Source: Thermoplasmata archaeon
Lineage (GTDB): Archaea; Thermoplasmatota; Thermoplasmata; Lutacidiplasmatales; UBA184
DNA length: 64,000 nt
Assembly (NCBI GenBank): GCA_028864975.1
Contig: JAGWLG010000004.1
Location: 1-64,000 of the forward strand
Direction of reading: 5' to 3'
Below the pieces are notes generated by a model that made no database searches, had not been told where the DNA came from, and saw only the letters and a program-made list of their open reading frames with translations. Both the position numbers and the translations under genes were made by a program. Shown piece by piece: positions 15,873-24,341 of this stretch (position 1 is its first letter; every line of letters starts with the position of its first letter).

Positions 15873-16298
15873 ATGGCCGAGAAGTTGAGCGAACCGGCAA
15901 CCCCGTCCTGGTGGCGTCGCGCGGTCCCGACCGCCTTGGCCGTCGGCATGGCCGTGACCGTCGGCTATGGTGTCCTGGAAGGCCCCCACGCCAGCGCGAA
16001 CGCGATCCCCGCTCCGTCCCAGTACACTACTCCTACGACCAGCCCGTTCTCCGACCCTCTTGTCATCGCCGGGGTCGCCCTCGGCATCCTGGTCGTGATC
16101 TTCGCGGTCCTCCTGGCCCTCCGCCTGCGCGGCGGCCGCATGGGTGGCGGGGGCGCGGGTGGCGAAGAGGAAGAGCCGAAGGACGGCTCCGACGAGGAAG
16201 AGGATGAGAACCTCGACCAAGAGGGGGACGGGACCGACTCCAGCGAGGGCCCCTCGGACACCTCGGAGGGGTCCGAACCCTCCGAGAGCTCGGCCTAA
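15873..16298 (+). CDS. Small two-TM protein with IPAPSQYTTP external motif (paralog 1)
   Basis: This 141-residue protein has a basic N-terminus, one hydrophobic segment (VPTALAVGMAVTVGYGVL), and a short loop containing AIPAPSQYTTP. A second membrane helix (VIAGVALGILVVIFAVLLAL) follows, then a Gly-rich and strongly acidic Glu/Asp/Ser tail. The same layout and motif recur in the next gene, so the pair are paralogs. I know no family name. The first segment could be a signal peptide, leaving the motif at the outer surface. Confidence 0.65.
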   Translation: MAEKLSEPATPSWWRRAVPTALAVGMAVTVGYGVLEGPHASANAIPAPSQYTTPTTSPFSDPLVIAGVALGILVVIFAVLLALRLRGGRMGGGGAGGEEEEPKDGSDEEEDENLDQEGDGTDSSEGPSDTSEGSEPSESSA

Positions 16299-16331
16299 GG
16301 CACGCCCGGCGTTCGCCCATAGGTTCTTGAA

Positions 16332-16351
16332 CCCCAGGCCTTAGCCTGGGG
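16332..16351. repeat. Perfect 8-base stem-loop between paralogs
   Basis: CCCCAGGC-CTTA-GCCTGGGG is a perfect hairpin with a four-base loop, preceded by TTCTTGAA and followed by CGCGGCATC. It resembles the end hairpins of IS200/IS605-type elements but no transposase is adjacent. It could equally be a transcript-end structure of the upstream gene. Confidence 0.55.
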
Positions 16352-16417
16352 CGCGGCATCGCCTAGCTCCTCTCCGAAAGGGGGGTTCTGGGCATGGCCG
16401 AAGCACGAGCAATTTCC

Positions 16418-16933
16418 ATGACGAGCAAGAATCGTGGCGCACAAGAGAACACCCGTCGCTGGGTCCCCCTGGGTTTGGCCACCGCCATGTCGGTCCTGAT
16501 CGCCCTGAGCGTCCTGGGGACCTCCTCGGCGCCCTCCACGGCCATCCCGGCGCCTTCCCAATACACCACGCCTCCACCTCCGTCCATCTTTGCGAACCCC
16601 GTGGTCATCGGCGGGATCGCCGCGTTCGCGATCCTCGTCATCCTCCTGCTCTTCCTGATCCTGCGCCGCCGTGGGATGTTCGGCGGCGGAGGCGGAGCCG
16701 CGACCTCTGAAGAAGAGGAAGGCGAGGGCGGTGCCGGGGCCGGCGAGGAAGATGAGGGCAGCGAAGAGAAGCCCGAGGAGGAGCAAGGCTGGGACGAGAG
16801 CCAGTCCTCCGAGAAGTCCAGCCCCAAGACCGGCGGCAACGGGAACGGCAACGGGAACGGCGACCTCGGCGACACGTTGAGCGAGCTCGACGAGCTCGCC
16901 AAGACGGCGGACCAGCAGCCCCCACGAGAATAG
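16418..16933 (+). CDS. Small two-TM protein with IPAPSQYTTP external motif (paralog 2)
   Basis: This is a paralog of the previous gene. From ATG 16418 it has about 171 residues; the track's 16394 start adds eight. It shows a hydrophobic segment (GLATAMSVLIALSVLG), the loop TAIPAPSQYTTPPPPS, a second helix (VVIGGIAAFAILVILLLFLILRRR), then Gly-rich and acidic low-complexity sequence with a GNGNGNGNG run. Divergence of the tails beside strict conservation of the loop motif implies that the loop is functional. Function is unknown. Confidence 0.65.
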   Translation: MTSKNRGAQENTRRWVPLGLATAMSVLIALSVLGTSSAPSTAIPAPSQYTTPPPPSIFANPVVIGGIAAFAILVILLLFLILRRRGMFGGGGGAATSEEEEGEGGAGAGEEDEGSEEKPEEEQGWDESQSSEKSSPKTGGNGNGNGNGDLGDTLSELDELAKTADQQPPRE

Positions 16934-17026
16934 GCCCGGGTGCCCCCTGTGCTAGGGCCTTCCCCCTCGGTCCAGGCCCTCGAGCAACCCTTTCAACCTC
17001 GCGAACCTCCTCAGCCCCGAGGGGCC

Positions 17027-17287
17027 ATGCAGAACCCACGGGAGGAGGCGCTCCTCGACGAGCTCCACCGGGCCGTTCGGACCGCCCCTCACCTGCCCAG
17101 GGAGATCGAGGTCGGGACCGAGCTATCGATCGCCTTGGGACGTCGTCGCACCGTGGTCGAGTGCGGAGGATGCACGACCCCGCTCTCGTTCGAAGGGGTA
17201 CCGGTTCGGACCGTCGTGGGACTCAGATCCCCTTTCCGACTGGTCACCGATGCCGTCTCGCCCGAGAGGAACCGAGGCGCGCCGTAG
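17027..17287 (+). CDS. Hypothetical protein upstream of DedA
   Basis: From ATG 17027 this would be an 86-residue protein beginning MQNPREEALLDELHRAVRTAP, with a single CGGC pair and a beta-rich C-terminal half (TVVECGGCTTPLSFEGVPVRTVVGL). The longer track version adds a Pro-rich N-terminus. It ends 13 bases before the DedA gene and may share its transcript. No family is recognised. Confidence 0.45.
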   Translation: MQNPREEALLDELHRAVRTAPHLPREIEVGTELSIALGRRRTVVECGGCTTPLSFEGVPVRTVVGLRSPFRLVTDAVSPERNRGAP

Positions 17288-17299
17288 GGGGAAGACAGG

Positions 17300-18010
17300 T
17301 TGTCCCTCACGGGTTTCGTCGCCGCCATCATCATCCGTGCGCTCGTCGCCTCGGGCCCGGCGGGGCTCGGGGCCCTCTTCGCGCTCATGGCCGTGGAGAG
17401 CTTCGGCATCCCTCCCCTCCCAAGCGAGGTCATCCTGCCGGTGGCCGGGATCATCCTGGCGGGGGGGTCCGCAGGCTCGACCATCGAGGGGGTCTCGATC
17501 CCGGGCGACCCGTGGTTCACCTGGCCCACCGTGATGGTGGCCGCCGTGGGGGGCGGGCTCACGGGGGCGATCATCGGCTATGAGCTCGGACGGGTCCTGG
17601 GCCTTCCGTTCGTCCACCGGATCGGACGACGGTTCGGGCTCGAGGAGAAGGACCTCCAACGGGCGCAGGCCTTCTTCGACCGAAGGGGCCCGATCACCGT
17701 GCTCGTCGCTCGCCTCGTCCCTCTGGTCCGGGCCTACATCTCCTACCCCGCGGGCGCGGCCAAGATGAACCGTCCCAAGTTCGCGGTCTACACCGCGATC
17801 GGCGCGACGCCGTTCACCTACGTCCTGGTCTATCTCGGCGTCGTGCTGGGCACGCACCTTCGAGCGCTCCAGCTCTTCTTCCAGGCGCTCGACATCTTGG
17901 TCGGCGTCGGCCTCGTGGCGTTCCTCGTCTATGCCGTTCTGCGGCTCCGCAAGCGCCGGCAGAGGACGGAACAGGAGACCAAAGGAACCTCGGCCTCCCC
18001 CGAGGGCTGA
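17300..18010 (+). CDS. DedA-family membrane protein
   Basis: This 236-residue integral membrane protein carries the DedA/VTT core: FALMAVESFGIPPLPSEVILPVAG, matching 'E--giPiPsE-ll-laG', then GAIIGYELGRVLG and FFDRRGPITVLVARLVPLVRAYISYPAGAAKMN, matching 'R-iP-vR---s-pAG---M'. Family members act as undecaprenyl-phosphate or phospholipid scramblases/flippases in bacteria. Five or six membrane segments are visible. The start is TTG 17300. A basic C-terminal tail is cytosolic by the positive-inside rule. Confidence 0.9.
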   Translation: MSLTGFVAAIIIRALVASGPAGLGALFALMAVESFGIPPLPSEVILPVAGIILAGGSAGSTIEGVSIPGDPWFTWPTVMVAAVGGGLTGAIIGYELGRVLGLPFVHRIGRRFGLEEKDLQRAQAFFDRRGPITVLVARLVPLVRAYISYPAGAAKMNRPKFAVYTAIGATPFTYVLVYLGVVLGTHLRALQLFFQALDILVGVGLVAFLVYAVLRLRKRRQRTEQETKGTSASPEG

Positions 18011-18194
18011 GACCGACCTGGCGCCCAACTCGCTTCCGGTGCGGGCACCGGTGGCGGGCAATGGAGCTTTGGCGTCCGCCGCCCCTGGTCGGCAGGATGC
18101 TCCCGCGGCCCCTCCCTCTCCTCAGGGAGGGGCGATCGACCTCCCCACGGGGATTCAGGGAAGAGCCGGGTCCCTGTCCGCACAGGGAAGGGCC

Positions 18195-19415
18195 TCACAT
18201 CTCGCGAAGGGCTTCGACTGCCTCGAGACGGGAGGCCTGGTAGGCGGGAAGCAGGGAGAAGAGGAACCCCACGAACCAGAGCACGAGCAGGAGCTCGACA
18301 AAATAGAGCCCCAGGTCGACCGGGTTCGTCACCAGGGCGGAGTAGAAGCCGGACCCGTTCGTCTTGAGGAACCGGACGACCAGCGTCCCCAATCCCACGC
18401 CCAGGCCGATCCCCACGACGCTCATGGTCCCCGCTTCGAGCAGGAACTGCAGCATCACGTCCGTGCGCTCGGCCCCCAGCGCGCGCAGGACGCCGATCTC
18501 CCGACGACGGTCCTTCACGGCCATGGTCATCACGACGAAGATGCTGAAGGCCGAGAGGACCAGGAGGGTCATCTCGACGAGCTGGATGATCGTCTGGAAC
18601 TGGCCGATCTGCTGGAGGACGAACTGGACCTCCGACTGCTGGTTCGAGACGGTGAAGTCCTGGGTATCGTTGTGCCGGGCGTAGATGAGGTTCGTGATCG
18701 CGTCGCTCGCGGACTGCACATGGGAGGAGGAGTCCGCCGAAGCGAAGATGTAGGTCAGCGTCGGGGCGCCCGTCAAGTTCACCAGGGTCGAGACCGGGAT
18801 GAGCGCCGCCAGGTCGAAGTTGATCCCCGCGACGGTGCCCTTGTGGCCCAAGAGCCCCTCGACGACGAGCGTGACCTGGATCGGACGCGAGTTCCCGCCG
18901 GGGAGCACGTTGATCACCGTGACCGGCAGGGACTGGCCGACGGAGAGGGAATGGTTGTTCCAAAGGTCGTAGCCGACCACGAGCGGGATCGGGTCGTTCA
19001 TCGAAGCGGGGGCCGAGAGGTCGACCGAGCCCTGGGCCACTTGGAAGTTGAAGATGGAGGTGAGCGCGCTCGTCGACCCCGTGAGGGTCACGGCCGAACT
19101 GCCCCGGGGCCAGCTGTTGAACTCTCCCAGTGCCCAAAGGATGGGGGTCACGGCCGTGAGGTGGGGCACGTCGGCTTGGATCGCGTTCGCGTCCGCCACG
19201 GTCAGCGGCCGGTAGTAGGCCGCGTTGGGGGTCACATCGATCCAGTTCACCGCGAGGTTGTTCACCTCGGAGAGGAAGCTCTCCTCGTTCCCCACCACGG
19301 CGCTCGTGAGCAAGAGCGTCACCGTGACCGCGGCGGTGTAGGTGGCGATGACGAAGGCGGTCCGCCCCTTCTGGCGGAGCATGTAGCGGATGGCGAGCGC
19401 GCCCCGCGAGGTCAT
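18195..19415 (-). CDS. MacB/FtsX-type ABC transporter permease
   Basis: This 406-residue permease has the MacB/LolE layout: an N-terminal helix after MTSRGALAIRYMLRQKGRTAF, a long external domain of about 220 residues, then three helices near the C-terminus containing the FtsX signature DRRREIGVLRALGAERTDVM. It ends ASRLEAVEALREM, typical for the family. The ATPase gene precedes it with a 4-base overlap. Such transporters usually act by mechanotransmission on extracytoplasmic substrates; the substrate here is unknown. Confidence 0.9.
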   Translation of the reverse strand: MTSRGALAIRYMLRQKGRTAFVIATYTAAVTVTLLLTSAVVGNEESFLSEVNNLAVNWIDVTPNAAYYRPLTVADANAIQADVPHLTAVTPILWALGEFNSWPRGSSAVTLTGSTSALTSIFNFQVAQGSVDLSAPASMNDPIPLVVGYDLWNNHSLSVGQSLPVTVINVLPGGNSRPIQVTLVVEGLLGHKGTVAGINFDLAALIPVSTLVNLTGAPTLTYIFASADSSSHVQSASDAITNLIYARHNDTQDFTVSNQQSEVQFVLQQIGQFQTIIQLVEMTLLVLSAFSIFVVMTMAVKDRRREIGVLRALGAERTDVMLQFLLEAGTMSVVGIGLGVGLGTLVVRFLKTNGSGFYSALVTNPVDLGLYFVELLLVLWFVGFLFSLLPAYQASRLEAVEALREM

Positions 19416-20161
19416 CCGCTCCCCTCCTGCCCTGAGGGGTGGGGCGGCCGTTCCTCGCGGACGATCCTTCCGTCGCCGACCCGGACGACCCTCTGGGCGT
19501 GCTCCGCCACCTCGGGATTGTGGGTCACGAGGACGATGGTCGCGCCTTCGCGAGAGAGCTGGTCGAAGATCCGCATGACCGCGCTCGAGTTCACGGTGTC
19601 GAGGTTCCCCGTGGGCTCGTCGCCCAGGAGCAGCGACGGAGCGTTGGCGAGAGCTCGCGCGATGGCGACCCTCTGCGCCTCTCCCCCGGAGATCTGGGTG
19701 GGGTGGCGGTCCAGCAGCGCGGCAGGGAGACGCACCCGGCGGATCAGCTGTTCTGGCGTGGGGAGGTGCTTGCCCTCACGGCGTCGGAGGTAGACCTGCG
19801 GGAGCTCGAGGTTCTCCCGTACGGTCAGGTCACGCAGCAGGTGGAACTGCTGGAAGACGAACCCGATCCTTTCGCTGCGCAGCCGCGTGCGTTCCGAGTC
19901 GCTCTGCCGGGGGACGGGCACGCCGTCGATCTCCACCTCCCCTTCCGTCGGGACGTCCATGCACCCCAGGATGTGCAGGAGCGTCGACTTTCCGCTCCCC
20001 GAGGGCCCCATGATCGCGACGAACTCTCCGCTGCGGACCGTGAGGTCCACGCCTCGGAGCGCGTGGACCTCGGAGGCGCCCTCGCCGTAGGTCTTGGCGA
20101 CCCCCCGCAGGAAGGCCACCGGGGCCTCGCGTGTGGTGGTCGTCGCGGAAGGAGCGCTCAT
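19412..20161 (-). CDS. MacB/LolD-type ABC transporter ATPase
   Basis: This 249-residue ATPase has Walker A GPSGSGKSTLLHILGCMD, a Q-loop in FVFQQFHLLRDLTVREN, the signature QISGGEAQRVAIARAL, Walker B LLLGDEPTGNLD and the H-loop VLVTHNPEVAEHAQR. These place it in the LolD/MacB subgroup. It is coupled to the permease downstream, and its ATG overlaps the stop of the dihydroorotase upstream (ATGA). Confidence 0.93.
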   Translation of the reverse strand: MSAPSATTTTREAPVAFLRGVAKTYGEGASEVHALRGVDLTVRSGEFVAIMGPSGSGKSTLLHILGCMDVPTEGEVEIDGVPVPRQSDSERTRLRSERIGFVFQQFHLLRDLTVRENLELPQVYLRRREGKHLPTPEQLIRRVRLPAALLDRHPTQISGGEAQRVAIARALANAPSLLLGDEPTGNLDTVNSSAVMRIFDQLSREGATIVLVTHNPEVAEHAQRVVRVGDGRIVREERPPHPSGQEGSG

Positions 20162-21594
20162 GCGGAGGGGGAAGGAACCGATGGCGCAGAAGAGGGGTTC
20201 GGGGAAGAAGAAGGACGCGGCGCGGTCCTAGGGGTCGGAGCCGCAGGGAGGGAAGCCCCCGCCCCATCTCCGCGCGAGAGAAGGAGGCCCGTGTGGTCTC
20301 CGACGAACTCGCCATCCTCGACGATCTGGCGGCCCCGAAGATAGTGTGCCCGCGGGAAGATGCCCTCTCGGCCCTCGAAGGCGGTCCACCCGCAAGGGGC
20401 GTGCAGGTCCCTGGCCCGGATTCTCGTCTTGTCGCGGAAGTCCACGACCAGGAAGTTCGCTTCCATCCCCGCCGCCAAGTGTCCTCTCGGGAGACCCAGG
20501 AAGAGGGCGGGGCGGCGGGCCGCGGCGGCGACGAGTGTCGGGAGCGCGAGGTCCCCCGAACGCACCTTCTCCAGCAGAAGGGGAAGCATCGTCTCGACCC
20601 CCGGCATGCCCGAGGGAGCCTCGGGGAACGGCCGCTCCTTCTCGGAGAGCGCGTGGGGAGCGTGGTCGCTGGCGAGCATCGTCACCCGACCGGTCTTGAA
20701 CGATCCGAAAAGCGCGTCGCGTTCGGCGACCGAGCGGAGCGGGGGATTGACCTTCCAACGCGCGTCCTGATGGGCCGTCGCCGCCAGCAGGAGGTGCTGG
20801 GGGGTCGCTTCGACGCTCCACCCTGCCCCCCGGGCGAGCTCGACCGCCTCGACGGTCGTGGCATGGGCAAGGTGCAGGCGCAGCCCCTCGGCGAGAGGCA
20901 GGAGCGAGCGGACCGCGGAAATCTCGCTCCGCGCGGGGCGCTTCGCTGCCCACCCCTCGGGGTCCACGGCGTAGAGGCCTTCCTGGAACAGACGGGGGTC
21001 TTCGGCGTGGACGTGGACGGGCGCTCCGGTCCGCGCCACCCGCTCGAGGAGCGGACGAAGGTCCGTGCCGGGGGGAGCCGCAAGGTCCCCCGTCGTGGGC
21101 GCCATGTAGAGCTTGAACCCCGCCCCCTGCGCCGCCAGCTCCTCCACTCGGGTCTCCGTGCGCAAGGCCGCCAGGAGGAGCCCGTCGACCTCCGCCTTCG
21201 CCCGGAACCGGTCTCCCTTCTCCTCGAGCCGCTCGACGCTCGTCGTGGGCGGGTCGGTGTTCGGCATGTCGACCACCGCGCCCACCCCTCCCAGAGCCGC
21301 CTGGACCGTGCCGCTCTGGAAGTCCTCGACGCTCCCCGGTGGAGAAGGGTCGCGGAAGTGGACGTGAAGGTCGATCGCCGAGGGCAAGAGCAGGGCCTCC
21401 CCCAGGTCCACCCGGCGCCCACCGCGGACGCTGGGGGCTACCTTGAGGATCCTTCCCTCTTCGCTCACGCCCAGTTCGGCGGGGATGATGCGGCCCCGGT
21501 AGAGGATGCGCCCTGCAAAGACGGTCCGTGGTTCGACCTCCACGTGGACGTTCTGGCGCCCGTGCAGCTTGCTCCCGCGGGACCGCGCTGGCAC
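20158..21594 (-). CDS. pyrC: Dihydroorotase
   Basis: Dihydroorotase closes carbamoyl aspartate to dihydroorotate in pyrimidine synthesis. The motifs are complete: DLHVHFRDP (metal ligands), GFKLYMAP (the lysine that becomes carboxylated), HVHAEDPRLF, LHLAHATT, and SDHAPH. The track's 595-residue ORF extends through the divergent promoter; a TTATCTC TATA-like element about 22 bases before GTG 21594 supports that start, giving about 478 residues. GTG 21543 is an alternative. The last 30 residues are Pro/Ser/Ala-rich. The gene is coupled to the ABC exporter without an obvious functional link. Confidence 0.9.
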   Translation of the reverse strand: MPARSRGSKLHGRQNVHVEVEPRTVFAGRILYRGRIIPAELGVSEEGRILKVAPSVRGGRRVDLGEALLLPSAIDLHVHFRDPSPPGSVEDFQSGTVQAALGGVGAVVDMPNTDPPTTSVERLEEKGDRFRAKAEVDGLLLAALRTETRVEELAAQGAGFKLYMAPTTGDLAAPPGTDLRPLLERVARTGAPVHVHAEDPRLFQEGLYAVDPEGWAAKRPARSEISAVRSLLPLAEGLRLHLAHATTVEAVELARGAGWSVEATPQHLLLAATAHQDARWKVNPPLRSVAERDALFGSFKTGRVTMLASDHAPHALSEKERPFPEAPSGMPGVETMLPLLLEKVRSGDLALPTLVAAAARRPALFLGLPRGHLAAGMEANFLVVDFRDKTRIRARDLHAPCGWTAFEGREGIFPRAHYLRGRQIVEDGEFVGDHTGLLLSRGDGAGASLPAAPTPRTAPRPSSSPNPSSAPSVPSPSA

Positions 21595-21700
21595 GACCGG
21601 GCCAGCGTCGGGCGGGGAGATAAGCCCGCGCGCTGCGTAGGCCCAGGGTCGTCGCGGCGCGCGCCGACCATGTTTATGCCCGTCGGCGCTACCCTGGCCG

Positions 21701-22789
21701 ATGCCCTCCATCGCTCTGGGGTCGGAGGAGACCCTCGCCCGCCCGGCACCTTCGTCACCCGTGACGTACGCCCAGACCGGGGTCCGCCAGGACCTGGTCG
21801 CGCTCGCTTTGAGCAAGCTCCTCGAAGGAACCAAGGGGAGGATCCCGCCCGGAAGCGGGGAGCCCTTGAAGCTCCCGGGCCACTTCGCCGGGATCGTCCG
21901 GATCGGTCGCGAGAGCGTCGCCCTCACCACGGACAACGTGGGCACGAAACTCCTGCTCGCGCGGACCCTCGACCGATGGGAGGAGGTCGGGGAGGATGTC
22001 GTCGCGGTGAACGTGAACGACCTCTCGGCCGTGGGAGCTCGCCCCTCCGCCCTGGTGGACTACATCGCGGTGCAGTCGCCGGTCCCTTCGGTGTTCGAGG
22101 CGCTCGGACGGGGGATCGGACGGGGACTCAAGGAGGCGTGCTGCCACTTGGTCGGAGGGGAGACCTCCGTCGTCCCGGACCTCGTGAAGAGCCTCGACCT
22201 TTCTGGGACCGCCCTGGGGTTCTTTCCGAAGGGTCGCGCCCCGGTCACGGGGGAGAAGCTCCGACCGGGGGATGTGCTCCTGGGGCTCTCCTCCTCGGGC
22301 TTCCACGCCAACGGCTACACCCTGCTGCGGCGCCTCATCGAGGAGAACGCGATCGACATCACCCGCCCGCTCCCCGGCGACCCGATGCCCCTCGGAGAGC
22401 GTCTGCTCGCCCCCACGCGCATCTACACCCGACCCGTCGAAGCGCTCCTCGCGGCCCGCCTCCCGCTCGCCCTTGCCCACATCTCCGGCCGGGGGCTGCG
22501 CAACCTCATCCGCCTGAACCCCAAGGTCCAGTTCACCCTGGACGCGCTGCCTCCGCTCGAGGGGATCTTCCGTTGGGTCGCGGACCTTTCGCGACTGCCG
22601 ACGGAGGAGCTCTACCAGACGTTCAACATGGGCATCGGCTTCGTCCTTGCGGTCCGTCCGAACCATGTCGAGCGGTCCCTCTCCGTCCTACGACGCTCCG
22701 GGGGCAAGGACGCCCGCGTCATCGGCCGCGTCGAGAAGGGACGGGGCGTCTACCTGCCCAACGAGGGCGTACGGTACGACTCCTACTGA
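21701..22789 (+). CDS. purM: Phosphoribosylformylglycinamidine cyclo-ligase (AIR synthase)
   Basis: This 362-residue enzyme forms aminoimidazole ribotide from FGAM with ATP in purine synthesis. It has the PurM pattern: LTTDNVGTKLLLA, DVVAVNVNDLSAVGARPSALVDY, LVGGETSVVPD, GDVLLGLSSSGFHANGYTLLRRL, HISGRGLRNLIRL and QTFNMGIGF. TGTTTATG at 21671-21678 lies 23 bases before the ATG, so the message is probably leaderless. It is divergent from pyrC, so the gap controls both nucleotide pathways. Confidence 0.94.
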   Translation: MPSIALGSEETLARPAPSSPVTYAQTGVRQDLVALALSKLLEGTKGRIPPGSGEPLKLPGHFAGIVRIGRESVALTTDNVGTKLLLARTLDRWEEVGEDVVAVNVNDLSAVGARPSALVDYIAVQSPVPSVFEALGRGIGRGLKEACCHLVGGETSVVPDLVKSLDLSGTALGFFPKGRAPVTGEKLRPGDVLLGLSSSGFHANGYTLLRRLIEENAIDITRPLPGDPMPLGERLLAPTRIYTRPVEALLAARLPLALAHISGRGLRNLIRLNPKVQFTLDALPPLEGIFRWVADLSRLPTEELYQTFNMGIGFVLAVRPNHVERSLSVLRRSGGKDARVIGRVEKGRGVYLPNEGVRYDSY

Positions 22790-23276
22790 GCTCCAGGGGC
22801 CAGGGTCGCCGAGACGCCGCCGTCGGCCCCCCGAGGGGGCGGCCGTCCGCGCGTGCCCTCGCTGCGGTTGTCCGACGCTACGGCCCGGCCGCGCCTGGGA
22901 GGGCCCGGTCGTGTACGACCACGAGCCGCTCGGCACCGGAGGCTGCCCCGCCTGCGCTTTTCGCGGGGTACCGATCGAGTTCCGCGACGAATTCGAGTGG
23001 AGGGTGTTCGCGCGGGAGTGCCTTCTGACCTTCTGGGCCGAACTTCGGGAGCCCTCCACCTCTGGTCTGCCTCCTTCTTCGCGTCCGTGGCACGCGTGCG
23101 CCTCCTGCCTGTCGCCTTGGGTGGAGGGAAGGGCCGAAGCTCCGGGGGTCGTTCGCTGCCGGGTCTGTGGAATCGAGGGTTCGGCGCGACACTTCCTGTC
23201 GCGAGTTGCATGGACCGCCGAACTTAGGACGCGGAGGGAGAGGGGGCCCGAGGGGGATCGAGGCGAGGACTCATAG
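22665..23276 (+). CDS. Zinc-ribbon protein, start uncertain
   Basis: The convincing part begins at about 22840 with RACPRCGCPTLRPGR, followed by GGCPACAFRGVPIEF, WHACASCLSPWVEG and RCRVCGIEG. These four CxxC pairs would make two zinc ribbons around a WRVFARECLLTFWAEL helix. No ATG, GTG or TTG occurs in frame between the purM stop and GTG 22911, so translation either starts inside purM (ATG 22665 used here) or at a downstream or non-standard codon. Function is unknown; two ribbons suggest nucleic-acid or protein binding. Confidence 0.5.
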   Translation: MSSGPSPSYDAPGARTPASSAASRRDGASTCPTRAYGTTPTELQGPGSPRRRRRPPEGAAVRACPRCGCPTLRPGRAWEGPVVYDHEPLGTGGCPACAFRGVPIEFRDEFEWRVFARECLLTFWAELREPSTSGLPPSSRPWHACASCLSPWVEGRAEAPGVVRCRVCGIEGSARHFLSRVAWTAELRTRRERGPEGDRGEDS

Positions 23277-23298
23277 TCGGCGGTCTCTGACCACGACC

Positions 23299-24228
23299 AT
23301 GCCACCTCCCCGGGCGAACCTGCTCGCGGGCGCGGCGGGGGGCCTCGCGGCGTTCATCTGGGCGTCCTACTACATCCTCCTGGTCCTCCTCCCGAGAGTC
23401 CCCACCCCCACGGTCATCGTCGTCCCGTTCCTCGTCGCCGGCTCCGCCTTCTTGGTCGGACACCCTGGGCGCCTCCGTCGAGGGGCCGCGACACTCCTCC
23501 GGAGGCTGCCCACCCCCGCGGGGATCGCGCTGGGGCTCATCTTCCTCATCCTGCAGATCGACGTGGTCCTGGCGACGCGGCTCACGGGGGCGGTCGACGC
23601 GGCGCTGGTCACCCTCCTCGCTGACGTGGTCGCGACCCCGCTCCTCGTCTTCGCCCTTCTCCGCCAGGACGCGGACCGTTTCCGCTCGGTGGCGTTCTGG
23701 GGTGGGGTCGCGGTCGCCGCCCTGGGCGCGGTCGGCACCATTTTCGCGGGGGGGTCGGGCCGTCCGCTCACCTTGGCGGGGGCGGCCTCGCTCATTCCCC
23801 TTCCGTTCCTCGTGGCGGTCTTCTTCGTTTGGGTGAACGAGGAGTCCCGCTCCACTCCCGCGGGGGAGGTCCTGGGGGCCGCCGCCCTGCTGGCGGGCTT
23901 CGTGGGCCTCGCCGGGGGCGTCCTCCTCTTCGGCCCTGGGTGGACGAGCGCCCCCTTGGCACCGGCCCAATGGGCCGCGCTGCTGGCCATGGGCCTCTCC
24001 AGCTTCTACCTCGCACCCTGGGCCTACTTCTGGGCCGCCCAGCGAACCTCCATCCTGGTACCGGCGGTGCTCCAGGCCTTGATCCCGGTCTTCACGCTGG
24101 TGCTCGTGGCGGCGCTGATCGCTCCCGTACCTTGGATCGCATGGGTCGGGGTCCCCCTGGCCTTTGGCGGGAGCGCCGTCGCGGTGCTGGCGCCCGAGAG
24201 GGCCCAACACGCACATCCTTCCGGCTGA
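23299..24228 (+). CDS. EamA/DMT-family transporter
   Basis: This 309-residue membrane protein has about ten hydrophobic segments in two repeats, the EamA drug/metabolite transporter layout. It opens NLLAGAAGGLAAFIWASYYILLVLL and ends each half with a conserved helix pair, for example ILVPAVLQALIPVFTLVLVAALI. Substrate is unknown. The ATG at 23299 is preferred over the track's over-long ORF, which overlaps the zinc-ribbon gene. Confidence 0.82.
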   Translation: MPPPRANLLAGAAGGLAAFIWASYYILLVLLPRVPTPTVIVVPFLVAGSAFLVGHPGRLRRGAATLLRRLPTPAGIALGLIFLILQIDVVLATRLTGAVDAALVTLLADVVATPLLVFALLRQDADRFRSVAFWGGVAVAALGAVGTIFAGGSGRPLTLAGAASLIPLPFLVAVFFVWVNEESRSTPAGEVLGAAALLAGFVGLAGGVLLFGPGWTSAPLAPAQWAALLAMGLSSFYLAPWAYFWAAQRTSILVPAVLQALIPVFTLVLVAALIAPVPWIAWVGVPLAFGGSAVAVLAPERAQHAHPSG

Positions 24229-24341
24229 GGCGATCCGCTCCCGGGCACGGCGACCGGGTGACCGGTGCGCAGGCAAGCCGCTCAACATGGTCGAGGCGCG
24301 GCCTTCTCTTCCCAGCGCCCACGGGGCGCGAAGGTGGGAAC

